Assembly: GCA_965237505.1 (NCBI GenBank)
Contig: CBDEFR010000009.1
Span: 992,001-1,056,000 of the forward strand
Direction: 5' to 3'
DNA from: NVTR01 sp965237505
GTDB lineage: Bacteria; Pseudomonadota; Alphaproteobacteria; Rhodobacterales; Rhodobacteraceae
Length of the DNA: 64,000 nt
Shown here: piece by piece, positions 54,425 to 62,921 of the stretch
How the letters are laid out: the number at the start of each line of letters is the position of its first letter
Numbering within the stretch: the stretch's first letter is position 1
The notes under the pieces: model-generated
Told to the model about the DNA's origin: nothing
The model's input: only the letters and a program-made list of their open reading frames with translations
Database searches by the model: none
Made by a program: the position numbers and the translations under genes

Positions 54425-57279
54425 CTACTCGGCGGCGTCAAGGTAGTCTTCCAGCGGCGGGCAGATACAGACCAGGTTGCGATCGCCGTAAATGTTGTCG
54501 ACCCGCCCCACCGGCGGCCAATACTTGTCCACCCGGAACGCGCCGCGCGGAAAACATGCCTGCCCGCGGCTGTAGGGCCGGTCCCAGTCGGCAACCAAAT
54601 CCTCCACCGTGTGGGGCGCATTTTTCAGCGGGTTATTCACCGGGTCCATTTCGCCGTTCTCAATCGCCGCGATCTCGGCCCGGATCGACAGCATGGCGTC
54701 GCAGAACCGGTCAAGCTCGGCCTTGGTTTCGCTTTCTGTCGGCTCGACCATCAGGGTGCCGGCCACCGGCCAGCTCATGGTTGGGGCATGAAAGCCGCTG
54801 TCAACCAGCCGCTTGGCAATGTCGTCATCCGAAACATGCGCGCTTTCTTCAAACGGCCGGGTGTCAAGAATGCACTCATGCGCCACCCGGCCTTCGCTGC
54901 CTTTGTAGAGAATCTCGTAGCCGGTCGCCAGCCGCGTCGCGATATAGTTGGCGTTCAGGATCGCCACTTTGGTGGCCTGCGTCAGACCGGCGCCACCCAT
55001 CATCAGAACATAGGCCCAGCTGATCGCCAGGATCGAGGCCGAGCCATAGGGTGCTGCCGATACCGGCCCTTCGCGGCCGCCGGTGATCGCGTGGCCTGGC
55101 AGGAACGGCGCCAAATGCGCCTTGACGCCGATCGGCCCCATGCCGGGGTCACCACCGCCATGCGGGATCGCGAATGTCTTGTGCAGGTTCAGATGGCTGA
55201 CGTCCGAGCCCAACTCTCCGGGTTTGGCCAGGCCGACCATTGCATTCAGGTTGGCGCCATCCAGATAAATCTGACCGCCAAACTCGTGGGTGATTTCGCA
55301 AACTTCGCGCACCGTATCTTCGAACACGCCGTGGGTCGAGGGGTAGGTGATCATGCAGGCCGCAAGGTCGGCACCGGCGGCTTCAGCCTTGGCGCGAAAA
55401 TCGACCAGATCGATGTTGCCGTTGTCAGCCGACCTGACCACCACGACCTTCATGCCGGCCATCTGGGCGCTGGCCGGATTTGTGCCATGCGCCGATGACG
55501 GGATCAGGCAGATATGCCGGCCCGGTTGCTTGCGCGACCGGTGATAGGCGGCAATCGTAAGAAGTCCGGAAAATTCACCCTGGGCGCCGGAGTTGGGTTG
55601 CATCGACATCTGGTCATAGCCGGTCATTTCACACAGTTTGTCCGACAGATCGTCGATCATCTGGCAATAGCCCTGCACCTGATCGGCGGGCGCGAACGGG
55701 TGAATGTTGGAAAATTCCGGCCACGAGATCGGGATCATCTCGGCCGCCGCATTCAGCTTCATCGTGCACGAACCAAGCGGGATCATGGCCCGGTCCAGCG
55801 CCAAATCGCGGTCCGCCAGACGGCGCATATAGCGCATCATTTCGGTCTCGGCCCGGTTCATGTGAAACACCGGGTGGGTCAGATAATCGCTTTTGCGCCC
55901 CAGTTCCGGCGGAATCCGGTGATAATCGGCGGGAAAATCATCGCGGCTGAAGTTCAGCCCAAAGGCCCGCCAAACCGCCTCAAGATTGGCCGGGCGCACG
56001 GTTTCATCCAAAGTCAGGCCCAGCTTTGTGTCGCCGATCCTGCGCAGGTTGATCTGCTCGGCCAATGCAGCGTTGTAGATCACCCCCTGCATCGGGCCGA
56101 CATCGACAGTTATGGTGTCAAAGAAATACTCGGGCTCCACTTTGAAGCCACCCGCCTCAAGCCCGCGCGCCATACGGTCAGTTTTGCGATGAATGCGCTG
56201 CGCAATCGCCTTTAGCCCTTCGGGCCATGAAACACAGCGTAAAACGAGGCCATGACCGCCAGCAGCGCCTGCGCCGTGCACACATTCGAGGTGGCCTTTT
56301 CGCGACGGATATGCTGCTCGCTGGTTTGTAGGCTCAGCCGGTAGGCGGGGTTACCGCGGGCATCGACCGAGACCCCGACAAGGCGGCGCCCCGGTATATT
56401 GCGTTTGAAGGCGTCCTTGCAGGCCATGTAGGCTGCTGACGGGCCGCCAAAGCCCATTGGCACGCCAAACCGCTGGGTCGAGCCGACGGCTATGTCTGCT
56501 CCCATAGCACCGGGTTCTTTCAGCAAGGTCAGCGCCAGCGGATCAGCGATCATGATACCGATTGCCCTAGCGTCGTGCAGTGCTTCCATCTGCGCGGTGA
56601 AATCGGTCAGATCGCCATAGGTGCCGGGGTACTGGAATACCGCTGCAAACACTTTTTCCGGCTCCAGTTCATCGGGCGCGCCGAGAATGACCTCGATCCC
56701 GATCGGTGCGGCGCGGGTCTGGATCACCGCGATATTTTGCGGGTGGCAGTTTTCGTCGACAAAAAATGCGCGCGCCTTTGACTTGGCGACCCGTTGCGCC
56801 ATGGTCATTGCTTCGGCGGCGGCGGTGGCTTCGTTCAAAAGCGACGCGTTCGCCACATCCAGGCCGGTCAGATCACAAACCATGGTTTGATAATTGAGCA
56901 GCGCTTCCAGCCGCCCCTGGCTTATTTCAGGCTGATAAGGTGTATAGGCGGTGTACCAGGCCGGGTTTTCCAGGATATTCCGCTGAATTGCCGGCGGCGT
57001 GACGGTGCCGTGAAAGCCTTGCCCGATCATCGTGGTGAGGACCTTGTTCTTCTTGGCCACCTGCCGCATTTCATACAGGAATCCGCGCTCTGACTTTGGC
57101 TTGCCGAAGTCCAGAGGCGCCTTTTGGCGGATGCTTTCAGGCACGGTCTGGTCGATCAGCTCATCAAGCGAACTGACGCCCAGCACTTTCAACATCTCAT
57201 CAATGTCAGCCTGTGCCGGGCCGATATGGCGGCGGTTGGCGAAATCGTAAGGCAAGTATTCTGTCGGGGTAAAGGGCAT
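54425..57279 (-). pseudogene. gcvP: Glycine dehydrogenase (P protein), single frameshift
   Basis: The first frame (57279 down) has FANRRHIGPAQADIDEMLKV, IGQGFHGTVTPPAIQRNILE and YQPEISQGRLEALLNYQTMV, ending MASFYAVFHGP. One C is missing near 56223-56227; the next frame continues EGLKAIAQRIHRKTDRMARG, AHGTNPASAQMAGMKVVVV and HLNLHKTFAIPHGGGDPGMG (PLP Lys in HKTF) to 54425. Read through it has about 951 residues, normal length, and nothing else is lost. It decarboxylates glycine and loads GcvH. Last gene of gcvTHP. Confidence 0.93.
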
Positions 57280-57291
57280 CGCTCGGGCTCC

Positions 57292-57651
57292 TCAGGCGAT
57301 GAAATCTTTGTACTCGCTCTCGGACATGAAATCATCGAGCACGGAAGTGTCGGCAATCTTCATTTTGAAAATCCAGCCGTCGCCGGTGGCGTCTTCGTTG
57401 ACGATGCTTGGGTTATCTTCCAGCGCACCGTTTACTTCGACAATCTCGCCATCAAGCGGCGCCAGAATATCGGACGCCGCCTTGACGCTTTCGATCATCA
57501 CCGCTTCGTCATCCTTGGACACGGTGGTGCCGGCCTCTGGCAGCTCCACGAATACGATGTCGCCCAATTGCTCGCTGGCGTGGGCCGAGATGCCGACCAC
57601 CACCAGATCGCCCTCTAGGCGCAGCCATTCATGTTCTTCGGTGTATTTCAT
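57292..57651 (-). CDS. gcvH: Glycine cleavage system H protein
   Basis: 119 residues. The lipoyl carrier: Lys57 in AVMIESVKAASDILAPLDGE carries lipoate. The start KYTEEHEWLRLEGDLVVVGI and C-terminal GWIFKMKIADTSVLDDFMSE are typical. It shuttles the aminomethyl group from GcvP to GcvT. It is the only gene of this operon without a frameshift; between gcvT (14 bases) and gcvP (12 bases). Confidence 0.96.
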   Translation of the reverse strand: MKYTEEHEWLRLEGDLVVVGISAHASEQLGDIVFVELPEAGTTVSKDDEAVMIESVKAASDILAPLDGEIVEVNGALEDNPSIVNEDATGDGWIFKMKIADTSVLDDFMSESEYKDFIA

Positions 57652-57665
57652 CTCTGTCTCCTGTA

Positions 57666-58795
57666 TTATCGTTTGTAGTTTGAAGCTCTGAACGGCATCG
57701 GCGCAACATGGGCAGGCAAGCGCCTGCCGCGCACTTCGCCGAATATACTGCTGCCATCTGCGGCGTGCTCAATACTGACATATCCCATAGACATAGGCCG
57801 CCCAATGCTGGGGCCAAACGCGCCCGAGGTGACAGTGCCAATCGGTGCGCCGCCGTCGCCGGTGGCAAACAGCTCGGTGCCCTGGCGCATTGGCGCGCGG
57901 CCATCCGGCAGAATGCCCACCCGGCGGCGGGACGCGCCGCCCGCCAACTCGGACATTATCCGTTCTGCGCCCGGAAAGCCGCCTGCGCGCTCGCCACCGC
58001 CACGGCGGACCTTTTGCATGGCCCATTCAAGCGCGCCCTCAACCGGGGTGGTGGTGGTGTCGATGTCATTGCCATAGAGGCAAAGCCCGGCTTCCAGGCG
58101 TAAAGAATCCCGCGCGCCCAGCCCAATTGGCGCCACCTCTGCCATGTCCAAAAGCGCGCGCGCCAGAGCATTGGCCTGCGCATCCGGCACCGAGATTTCG
58201 TAGCCATCCTCACCGGTATAGCCAGAGCGTGAAACCCAGCACTCAACGCCTGCCAAATCCATCGCCGTCGAATCCATGAATCGCATCGCAGCCGCCGCGC
58301 GGTTTAGGCGCGTCAAAGCACGCTCGGCCGCAGGCCCCTGCAATGCGACTAGCGCCCGGTCTGCGATCATTTCCAGATCACAAGTTTCACCCAAATGCTT
58401 GATCATATGGGCAAAATCAGCCTCCTTGCAGGCTGCATTCACCACCAGAAACAGGTGATCGCCGCGATTGGCGACCATCAGATCGTCCAGGATCCCACCC
58501 TGGTCATTGGTGAACAGGGCGTATCTTTGCCGACCTTCAGCCAGCGCCAGCAGGCTGACCGGCACCAGACGTTCGAGCGCGCGCGCGGCGTCCGCCAGAT
58601 CGCCGGATTTCGGCCGCAGGATCACTTGCCCCATGTGGCTGACATCAAACAGCCCGGCGCGGCGCGGCAATGCAGATGCTCTTTCATCACGCCAGCAGTG
58701 TATTGCACCGGCATTTCATAGCCCGCAAACGGTACCATTTTCGCGCCGAGTTCATTGTGCAGATCGTAAAGAACGGTGCGCTTCAGGTCGGCCAT
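57666..58795 (-). pseudogene. gcvT: Glycine cleavage T protein (aminomethyltransferase), single frameshift
   Basis: Start ATG 58795 after AAGGGGCG: MADLKRTVLYDLHNELGAKM, VPFAGYEMPVQYTAGVMKEH, LHCRA. One base is missing near 58655-58668; the next frame gives RAGLFDVSHMGQVILRPKSG, DGYEISVPDAQANALARALL, LRLEAGLCLYGNDIDTTTTP and MSMGYVSIEHAADGS, ending at 57666. Read through it is about 376 residues, normal. It transfers the methylene group to tetrahydrofolate. The glycine riboswitch lies directly upstream. Confidence 0.92.
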
Positions 58796-58875
58796 GTCGC
58801 CCCTTCGCATATCCCAGCCGGATCACGAAATATTCCGGCACCTAACCGGCGGCCAAAACCGCCGCTCGATGCCCC

Positions 58876-58942
58876 CTCTGTCCGTTCGCCTGAGATCGTT
58901 ATCCCTTCGGCGCCCCGGAACAAGTCCGGGGTCTCTCCAGAG
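58876..58942 (-). promoter_or_regulatory. Glycine riboswitch, aptamer II
   Basis: On the minus strand, CTCTG (P1) then GAGAG, a stem ACCCCGGACTTGTTCCGGGG, the conserved CGCCGAAGGGATAACG, ATCTCAGGCGAACGGA and closing CAGAG. This is the glycine aptamer consensus (CCGAAGG...CUCAGGC...AGGACAGAG). It lies 80 bases before the gcvT start; the intervening sequence can form a hairpin (GGCGGTTTTGGCCGCC) as expression platform. In intact tandem riboswitches it works with aptamer I just upstream, which is split here. Confidence 0.88.
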
Positions 58943-58972
58943 TGCAGTGCCTGCGCAGGTCCTGAGGCCTAA

Positions 58973-59904
58973 GTGTCTGATCCAAAACTAATTGAGTGAT
59001 TTCAGCGAGTTGTGATTCAATTGGATTGATAAGATTCGAGGGAGATCACAATGGCCTGGACGGAAACCACTCGCGCCCGATATGAACGGCATTCGGGACG
59101 CTATGCAAGCGATTTAACTGATCAGGAATGGGGTTTGATCGCGCCATTCCTGCCGCCGCCTAAAACAACTGGTCGTCCGCGCAGCACGGCGATGCGCGAT
59201 GTTCTGGATGCCATTTTGTACATCGCCAGCGCCGGGTGTGCGTGGCGTATGCTGCCCAATGATTTCCCGCCAGTGTCCACCGTGCGCTACTATTTCTATG
59301 GCTGGCGCAACGATGGCATCTTTGAAGTGATCAGCCATTTTCTGGTGGCGACGGCGCGCGAGTTTCATGGCAAGAAGCCCGGCCCCACCGCTGGTGTCAT
59401 TGATAGCCAGACCATAAAAACAACGGAAAGCGGTGGCATTTCGGGCTATGACGCGGGCAAGAAAACCAAGGGCCGCAAGCGCCACATTGTCACCGACACG
59501 CTCGGGTTTATGGTTGGGTTGGTCGTGCATAGCGCCGGTATTCAAGACCGTGATGGCGCACCGGAAGTGTTGAAATCCATCCGGTATTCCCATCCAAACT
59601 TGCGCCATATCTTTGCGGATGGCGGTTATGCCGGACCAAAGCTGCGCGACGCTCTTGAAGGCATCGGTGACTGGACAATCCAGATCGTCAAGCGCTTCGA
59701 CACTGCGGAAGGCTTCGAAGTCATTCCCAGAAGATGGGTCGTCGAGCGCACCTTCGCATGGCTCAACCGCTGCCGGCGATTGGCCAAAGATTGGGAAAAA
59801 TCCATCGCAAGTTCACAGGCATGGATACTCGTTGCACATATCAGAACCCTCACGCGTAAAATTGCAAGGCATTGTAATCATCCGTAGAGTTTTGAATCAG
59901 ACAC
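58973..59904 (+). mobile_element. IS5-family (IS1031-like) element, copy 2, inside the glycine riboswitch
   Basis: 932 bp, nearly identical to copy 1 (49684-50615) but in opposite orientation. Ends GTGTCTGATCCAAAACT and AGTTTTGAATCAGACAC (one base changed). Flanks TAA (58970-58972) and TGA (59905-59907), both TNA; one position of the duplication has changed. Confidence 0.93.
59051..59887 (+). CDS. IS5-family transposase (IS1031-like), copy 2
   Basis: 278 residues with the same DDE residues as copy 1 (VIDSQTIKTTESGG, HIFADGGYAGPK, RRWVVERTFAWLNR). Intact frame. It points away from gcvT, i.e. against the operon, so it does not obviously supply a promoter for gcvT unless an outward one exists near 58973-59050. 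Confidence 0.95.
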   Translation: MAWTETTRARYERHSGRYASDLTDQEWGLIAPFLPPPKTTGRPRSTAMRDVLDAILYIASAGCAWRMLPNDFPPVSTVRYYFYGWRNDGIFEVISHFLVATAREFHGKKPGPTAGVIDSQTIKTTESGGISGYDAGKKTKGRKRHIVTDTLGFMVGLVVHSAGIQDRDGAPEVLKSIRYSHPNLRHIFADGGYAGPKLRDALEGIGDWTIQIVKRFDTAEGFEVIPRRWVVERTFAWLNRCRRLAKDWEKSIASSQAWILVAHIRTLTRKIARHCNHP

Positions 59905-59967
59905 TGAGAGTTTGACGGGGCGGTTGCTCCTTCGGCACCGGCAATTGCCGGATTCTCCCTACGCCGA

Positions 59968-60153
59968 CGGGCCGGACCCTAATGCAGCGCGTGGGGGTCG
60001 GCAAGGCGTTGGTGTGCCGTTGTATGCAGGTAAGAAAGGCAAAACGCGGAACCAGCGGTTTCGCGCGGAAAATGAGCGCCGACGCCGCACCCAAATTGCG
60101 GGCGCGGCTTGTGGTTCGTTTTTTCAGTGACGACGCGTTTTTGGAACACGCAG
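59968..60153. other. Original upstream region of the gcv operon, now cut off by IS5
   Basis: 186 bases between the 5' part of aptamer I and the hairpin after the small membrane protein gene. The gcv promoter should lie here on the minus strand. No clear -35/-10 pair is assignable; no gene seen. Confidence 0.4.
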
Positions 60154-60173
60154 CCGACCGACATAGCGGTCGG
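60154..60173 (-). terminator. Hairpin after the small membrane protein gene
   Basis: CCGACCG (60154-60160), six-base loop, CGGTCGG (60167-60173), immediately after the stop codon on the minus strand. The T-run is on the plus-strand side (TTAGGCCTTTTT), so termination may act better for plus-strand transcripts. Confidence 0.55.
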
Positions 60174-60600
60174 TTAGGCCTTTTTCATGAGCCCGCTAAG
60201 CGCAAAAAGTCCGCACACGACGAAGATCAATGTTCCCAAATAGATCGGGCCAAGATGGGTAATCCAATTATGGTCGAACTGCCCCGTGAAGTGCATCGGA
60301 AGCGCAACAATCAGGCCAATCACCGGCGACACCATGGCCGCGAGCCATTGCCCACCAGTCGCCGCGCCGCACACCATACCAGCACAGCGCCATGACAGCG
60401 ACTGCGGTCGCAGCAATGAACCCGGCAGTGGCCAAGTGCAAGTGGGTTATATAGGCCATCACTACTGGACTGAAAGCATCAAGATCGGCAGGTGTCACGC
60501 CGTTCAGAGTTGGCACGCCGATCTCAAATCCCTCGCCGGAAAAACGGAGGAAAAAGAATACAATCGCATAGGCCAGAAATAAACCTGCGCCCACGACCAT
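60174..60600 (-). pseudogene. Small hydrophobic membrane protein, single frameshift
   Basis: From ATG 60600 (AGGAGGAATGTAC before it): VVGAGLFLAYAIVFFFLRFS, then ITHLHLATAGFIAATAVAVM and WYGVRRGDWW. One base is missing near 60348-60353; the rest reads QWLAAMVSPVIGLIVALPMH, FTGQFDHNWITHLGPIYLGT and LIFVVCGLFALSGLMKKA. Read through it has about 142 residues with four transmembrane helices. I do not recognise the family. An eight-codon open frame with its own strong ribosome binding site lies just upstream. Confidence 0.6.
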
Positions 60601-60615
60601 GTACATTCCTCCTTT

Positions 60616-60642
60616 TTACAAAGCGGCTTCTCTCGGTGTCAT
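60616..60642 (-). CDS. Eight-codon leader-like micro-ORF
   Basis: ATG 60642 follows AAGGAGGG with seven bases spacing and encodes MTPREAAL then TAA. After nine more bases a second AGGAGGA serves the membrane protein gene. Two near-perfect ribosome binding sites in tandem with a tiny frame between them suggest a translated leader or a minute protein; it could equally be a duplication scar. Confidence 0.35.
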   Translation of the reverse strand: MTPREAAL

Positions 60643-60977
60643 TATGTGTCCCTCCTTTTATTATTCGCGCCAGGCGTCCCCAAGGCGCGTCTTGGCGTCG
60701 ACTAGCCTATCACACGCGCTATCCAGCGGCCATGGTCTTGACGTCAACTGTCGACAAGACATGACCACCGATGCCCCAGGTGCCCGAGTCAAACTCTTTC
60801 ACCCCGCACCCAGGTCACGCCGCGCAGAGCGCTGTGAAATCACGCACCCAGGTCACGCCGCGCAGATGAAATACAGATATTCCGAATACTGCTCGACATC
60901 CGATGCGCTGAACTTCGGCGCGGCCTGGGGCGCTGCTCTCTTGCCATTCGCAGCACACCGCGCCACAACGTCTGCCC
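60643..60977. other. Intergenic, no gene seen; contains a direct repeat
   Basis: 335 bases between the micro-ORF and the cyclotransferase-like gene. It should hold divergent promoters. The only structure seen is the 24-bp direct repeat at 60805-60866. Confidence 0.4.
60805..60866. repeat. 24-bp direct repeat, two copies, 38-bp period
   Basis: CGCACCCAGGTCACGCCGCG plus CAGA occurs exactly at 60805-60828 and 60843-60866, separated by 14 bases (GCGCTGTGAAATCA). It lies about 110 bases upstream of the cyclotransferase-like gene. Too few units for a CRISPR; may be a regulator site pair or a small duplication. Confidence 0.8.
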
Positions 60978-61541
60978 ATGTCCGAGACATTCATCTTCGG
61001 CTACGGATCGCTGGTGAACCGGGCCACGCATGACTATGGTGCAGCGCACCTGGCTGAGTTGAGCGGCTGGCGACGGGAATGGCGCTACACAACGTTGCGC
61101 GAAGTTGCGTTCTTGAACGCCATCCCTGATCCTGACAGCAGCATCAAGGGCGTGATATTGGGGGTGCCACCGGTTGAACCGGAACTGGACAGACGCGAAC
61201 ATGCCTATGATCGTATCCAAGTGTCGGCGGCCGTTACCCACACCGTCAAGCAGCCGGTCGACATCAACATATTCGCCCTCCCGCCAAAACTGCACCATCA
61301 GAACAGCGGGGCGCACTCGATTTTGCTGAGCTATGTCGACGTGGTCGTGCAGGGCTACTTTCGCGCCTATGGCGAGGCCGGGGTGCAGGAGTTCTTTGAA
61401 ACGACCACCGGCTGGGGCGCGCCGATACTGAACGACCGGGCGGCCCCGGTCTACTCGCGGCATCAGAGACTTGATGCGCACGAGGTCGCGCTGACCGATC
61501 ACTGGCTGAACGCGTTAACGGCGGTTGTGAAACAACTGTAG
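60978..61541 (+). CDS. Gamma-glutamylcyclotransferase-like protein
   Basis: 187 residues. MSETFIFGYGSLVNRATHDY carries the YGSL substrate loop of the GGCT/AIG2 fold; GWRREWRYTTLREVAFLNAI and a Glu in LDRREHAYDRIQVSA (the usual catalytic Glu position before a Tyr) follow. Family members cyclise gamma-glutamyl compounds; the exact substrate is unknown. Its 3' end overlaps the convergent MATE gene by 27 bases. Confidence 0.82.
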   Translation: MSETFIFGYGSLVNRATHDYGAAHLAELSGWRREWRYTTLREVAFLNAIPDPDSSIKGVILGVPPVEPELDRREHAYDRIQVSAAVTHTVKQPVDINIFALPPKLHHQNSGAHSILLSYVDVVVQGYFRAYGEAGVQEFFETTTGWGAPILNDRAAPVYSRHQRLDAHEVALTDHWLNALTAVVKQL

Positions 61542-62912
61542 CAAGCGCGCCTGACGATGATGTTTCGGAGCCGGTTTTTGAACCGTCACTGCGGCTCTTT
61601 TGATCACACGCAGCGCCAGCCAGGTTGCGACTGCGCCAAAGATGAGACCGCCCGCCGCCTGCCCGATCAGGATGCCGGAAGCGCCCAGGAAATAGCCGCC
61701 CAGCAGCACAAACGGGATCGTGCCAAGCGTGTGGCGGCCCCAGTTGATCCAGGTGGAATAGAATGGGTGGCCGAGATTGTTGAAGGCGGAATTTGACACG
61801 AATATCAGGCCGTTGAAGAAGAACGCCAGGGCCAGCGGGCCGCAAAACAGGAAGATCAGTTGCCGGCTTAGGCCCTGCGCCTGAAACAGCGCTGCAATCG
61901 GGCCGCGCAGGAAAAACAACAGTGCGGACATGAGAATCACGATGGTGGCGGTGAACAGAATCCCGTCGCGAAACGCCCCCATAACCCGGTCCTGTTTCTG
62001 CGCTCCGTAATTTTGGCCGATGATCGGGCCGATAGCACCTGAGAGCGCGAAAATGACCCCGAAAGCCACAGGAGCGATGCGGGCGATTATTGCCATGCCC
62101 GACACCGCATCTTCACCGTAGGCGGCCATAGACCGGGTGACATAGGCCTGGCCGATGGGCGCTGCCAGTTGGGTCAGAATGGCGGGGAAGGCGATGGTCA
62201 GGACCGGGCTGAAATCACGCATCAGCGCTGCTGGTTTGGGAATATGAAGGCCGCCGTAGTAGCGGATGACCGGGTACAGGGCCGCCAGGCCAATGGCGAT
62301 GCGCGCCGCGACGCTGGCCAGTGCGGCGCCGGTAAGATCCAAACCAAGGCCAAAGATCAAGATCGGATCCAGTATCGCATTCACCACACCGCCGATCACG
62401 GTTGCCATCATCGCGCGGCCCGCGTCGCCATGGGCGCGCAGGATGGCACTACCGACCATGCCGGTCACCAGCAACGGCAGGCTGGGGATGATGATCGACA
62501 GATACAGCACCGACAGATCCAGCGTTTCGCCGTTGGCCCCCATGAGGGCGGCGAGATACGGCAGGTTGAGCCAGACGATCATCGCAAAAATCGAGCTAAA
62601 AATGACGCCAAAGACCAACGTGTTTGTGGCCCGCTGCCGGGCCAGATGCTCATCGCCTTCGCCAAGCGCGCGGGCCACCAGAGCGCCGGCGGCAATCGCC
62701 ATGCCGATCCCGAACGACGAGGTGAAAAACAAGATCGCGCCGGCATAACCCACGGCCGCCGCCAGTTCGGCCTTGCCCAGCATCGAAATGAAAATCATGT
62801 CGACAAGATCGACAACGAATATCGCCATCAAGCCAACCGATGCGGTCAGCGACATCACCGTGATGTGGCGCAGCAGACTGCCCTCCAGAAATTTTGCCTG
62901 AGCTTGGACCAT
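61515..62912 (-). CDS. MATE-family multidrug exporter
   Basis: 465 residues, 12 predicted transmembrane helices in two six-helix halves. The N half has LTASVGLMAIFVVDLVDMIF and ELAAAVGYAGAILFFTSSFG; the C half has FPAILTQLAAPIGQAYVTRS, FALSGAIGPIIGQNYGAQKQ (Gly-rich Q-N-G motif) and FVLLGGYFLGASGILIGQAA. It uses Na+ or H+ gradients to export cationic drugs or metabolites. It lies nine bases downstream of gltX on the same strand. Confidence 0.92.
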   Translation of the reverse strand: MVQAQAKFLEGSLLRHITVMSLTASVGLMAIFVVDLVDMIFISMLGKAELAAAVGYAGAILFFTSSFGIGMAIAAGALVARALGEGDEHLARQRATNTLVFGVIFSSIFAMIVWLNLPYLAALMGANGETLDLSVLYLSIIIPSLPLLVTGMVGSAILRAHGDAGRAMMATVIGGVVNAILDPILIFGLGLDLTGAALASVAARIAIGLAALYPVIRYYGGLHIPKPAALMRDFSPVLTIAFPAILTQLAAPIGQAYVTRSMAAYGEDAVSGMAIIARIAPVAFGVIFALSGAIGPIIGQNYGAQKQDRVMGAFRDGILFTATIVILMSALLFFLRGPIAALFQAQGLSRQLIFLFCGPLALAFFFNGLIFVSNSAFNNLGHPFYSTWINWGRHTLGTIPFVLLGGYFLGASGILIGQAAGGLIFGAVATWLALRVIKRAAVTVQKPAPKHHRQARLLQLFHNRR

Positions 62913-62921
62913 AGTGGCGAC

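Larger units (their letters stand above)
58953..59967 (-). promoter_or_regulatory. Glycine riboswitch, aptamer I, split by IS5 copy 2
   Basis: The 5' part is at 59967-59905 (minus): GGCGTAGGGAGAATCC, hairpin CCGGCAATTGCCGG, conserved TGCCGAAGGAGCAACCGCCC, CGTCAAACTCTCA. The 3' part is at 58969-58953: GGCCTCAGGACCTGCGC. Joined, they give the canonical aptamer ending CTCTCAGG...AGGACC, with P1 pairing GCGTA to TGCGC. The 932-bp IS5 element sits between CTCTCA and GGCC, inside the conserved CUCUCAGGC motif. This removes aptamer I from the RNA and separates the operon from its own promoter. Confidence 0.88.

Noticed and set aside
60805..60866. CRISPR array
   Set aside because: Only two repeat units, a 14-base spacer and no cas genes; no other array-like pattern in the window.
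61264..61845. Arg/Pro-rich minus-strand frame over the end of the cyclotransferase-like and MATE genes
   Set aside because: Antisense and low-complexity; MATE and the cyclotransferase-like gene both have clear family motifs here.
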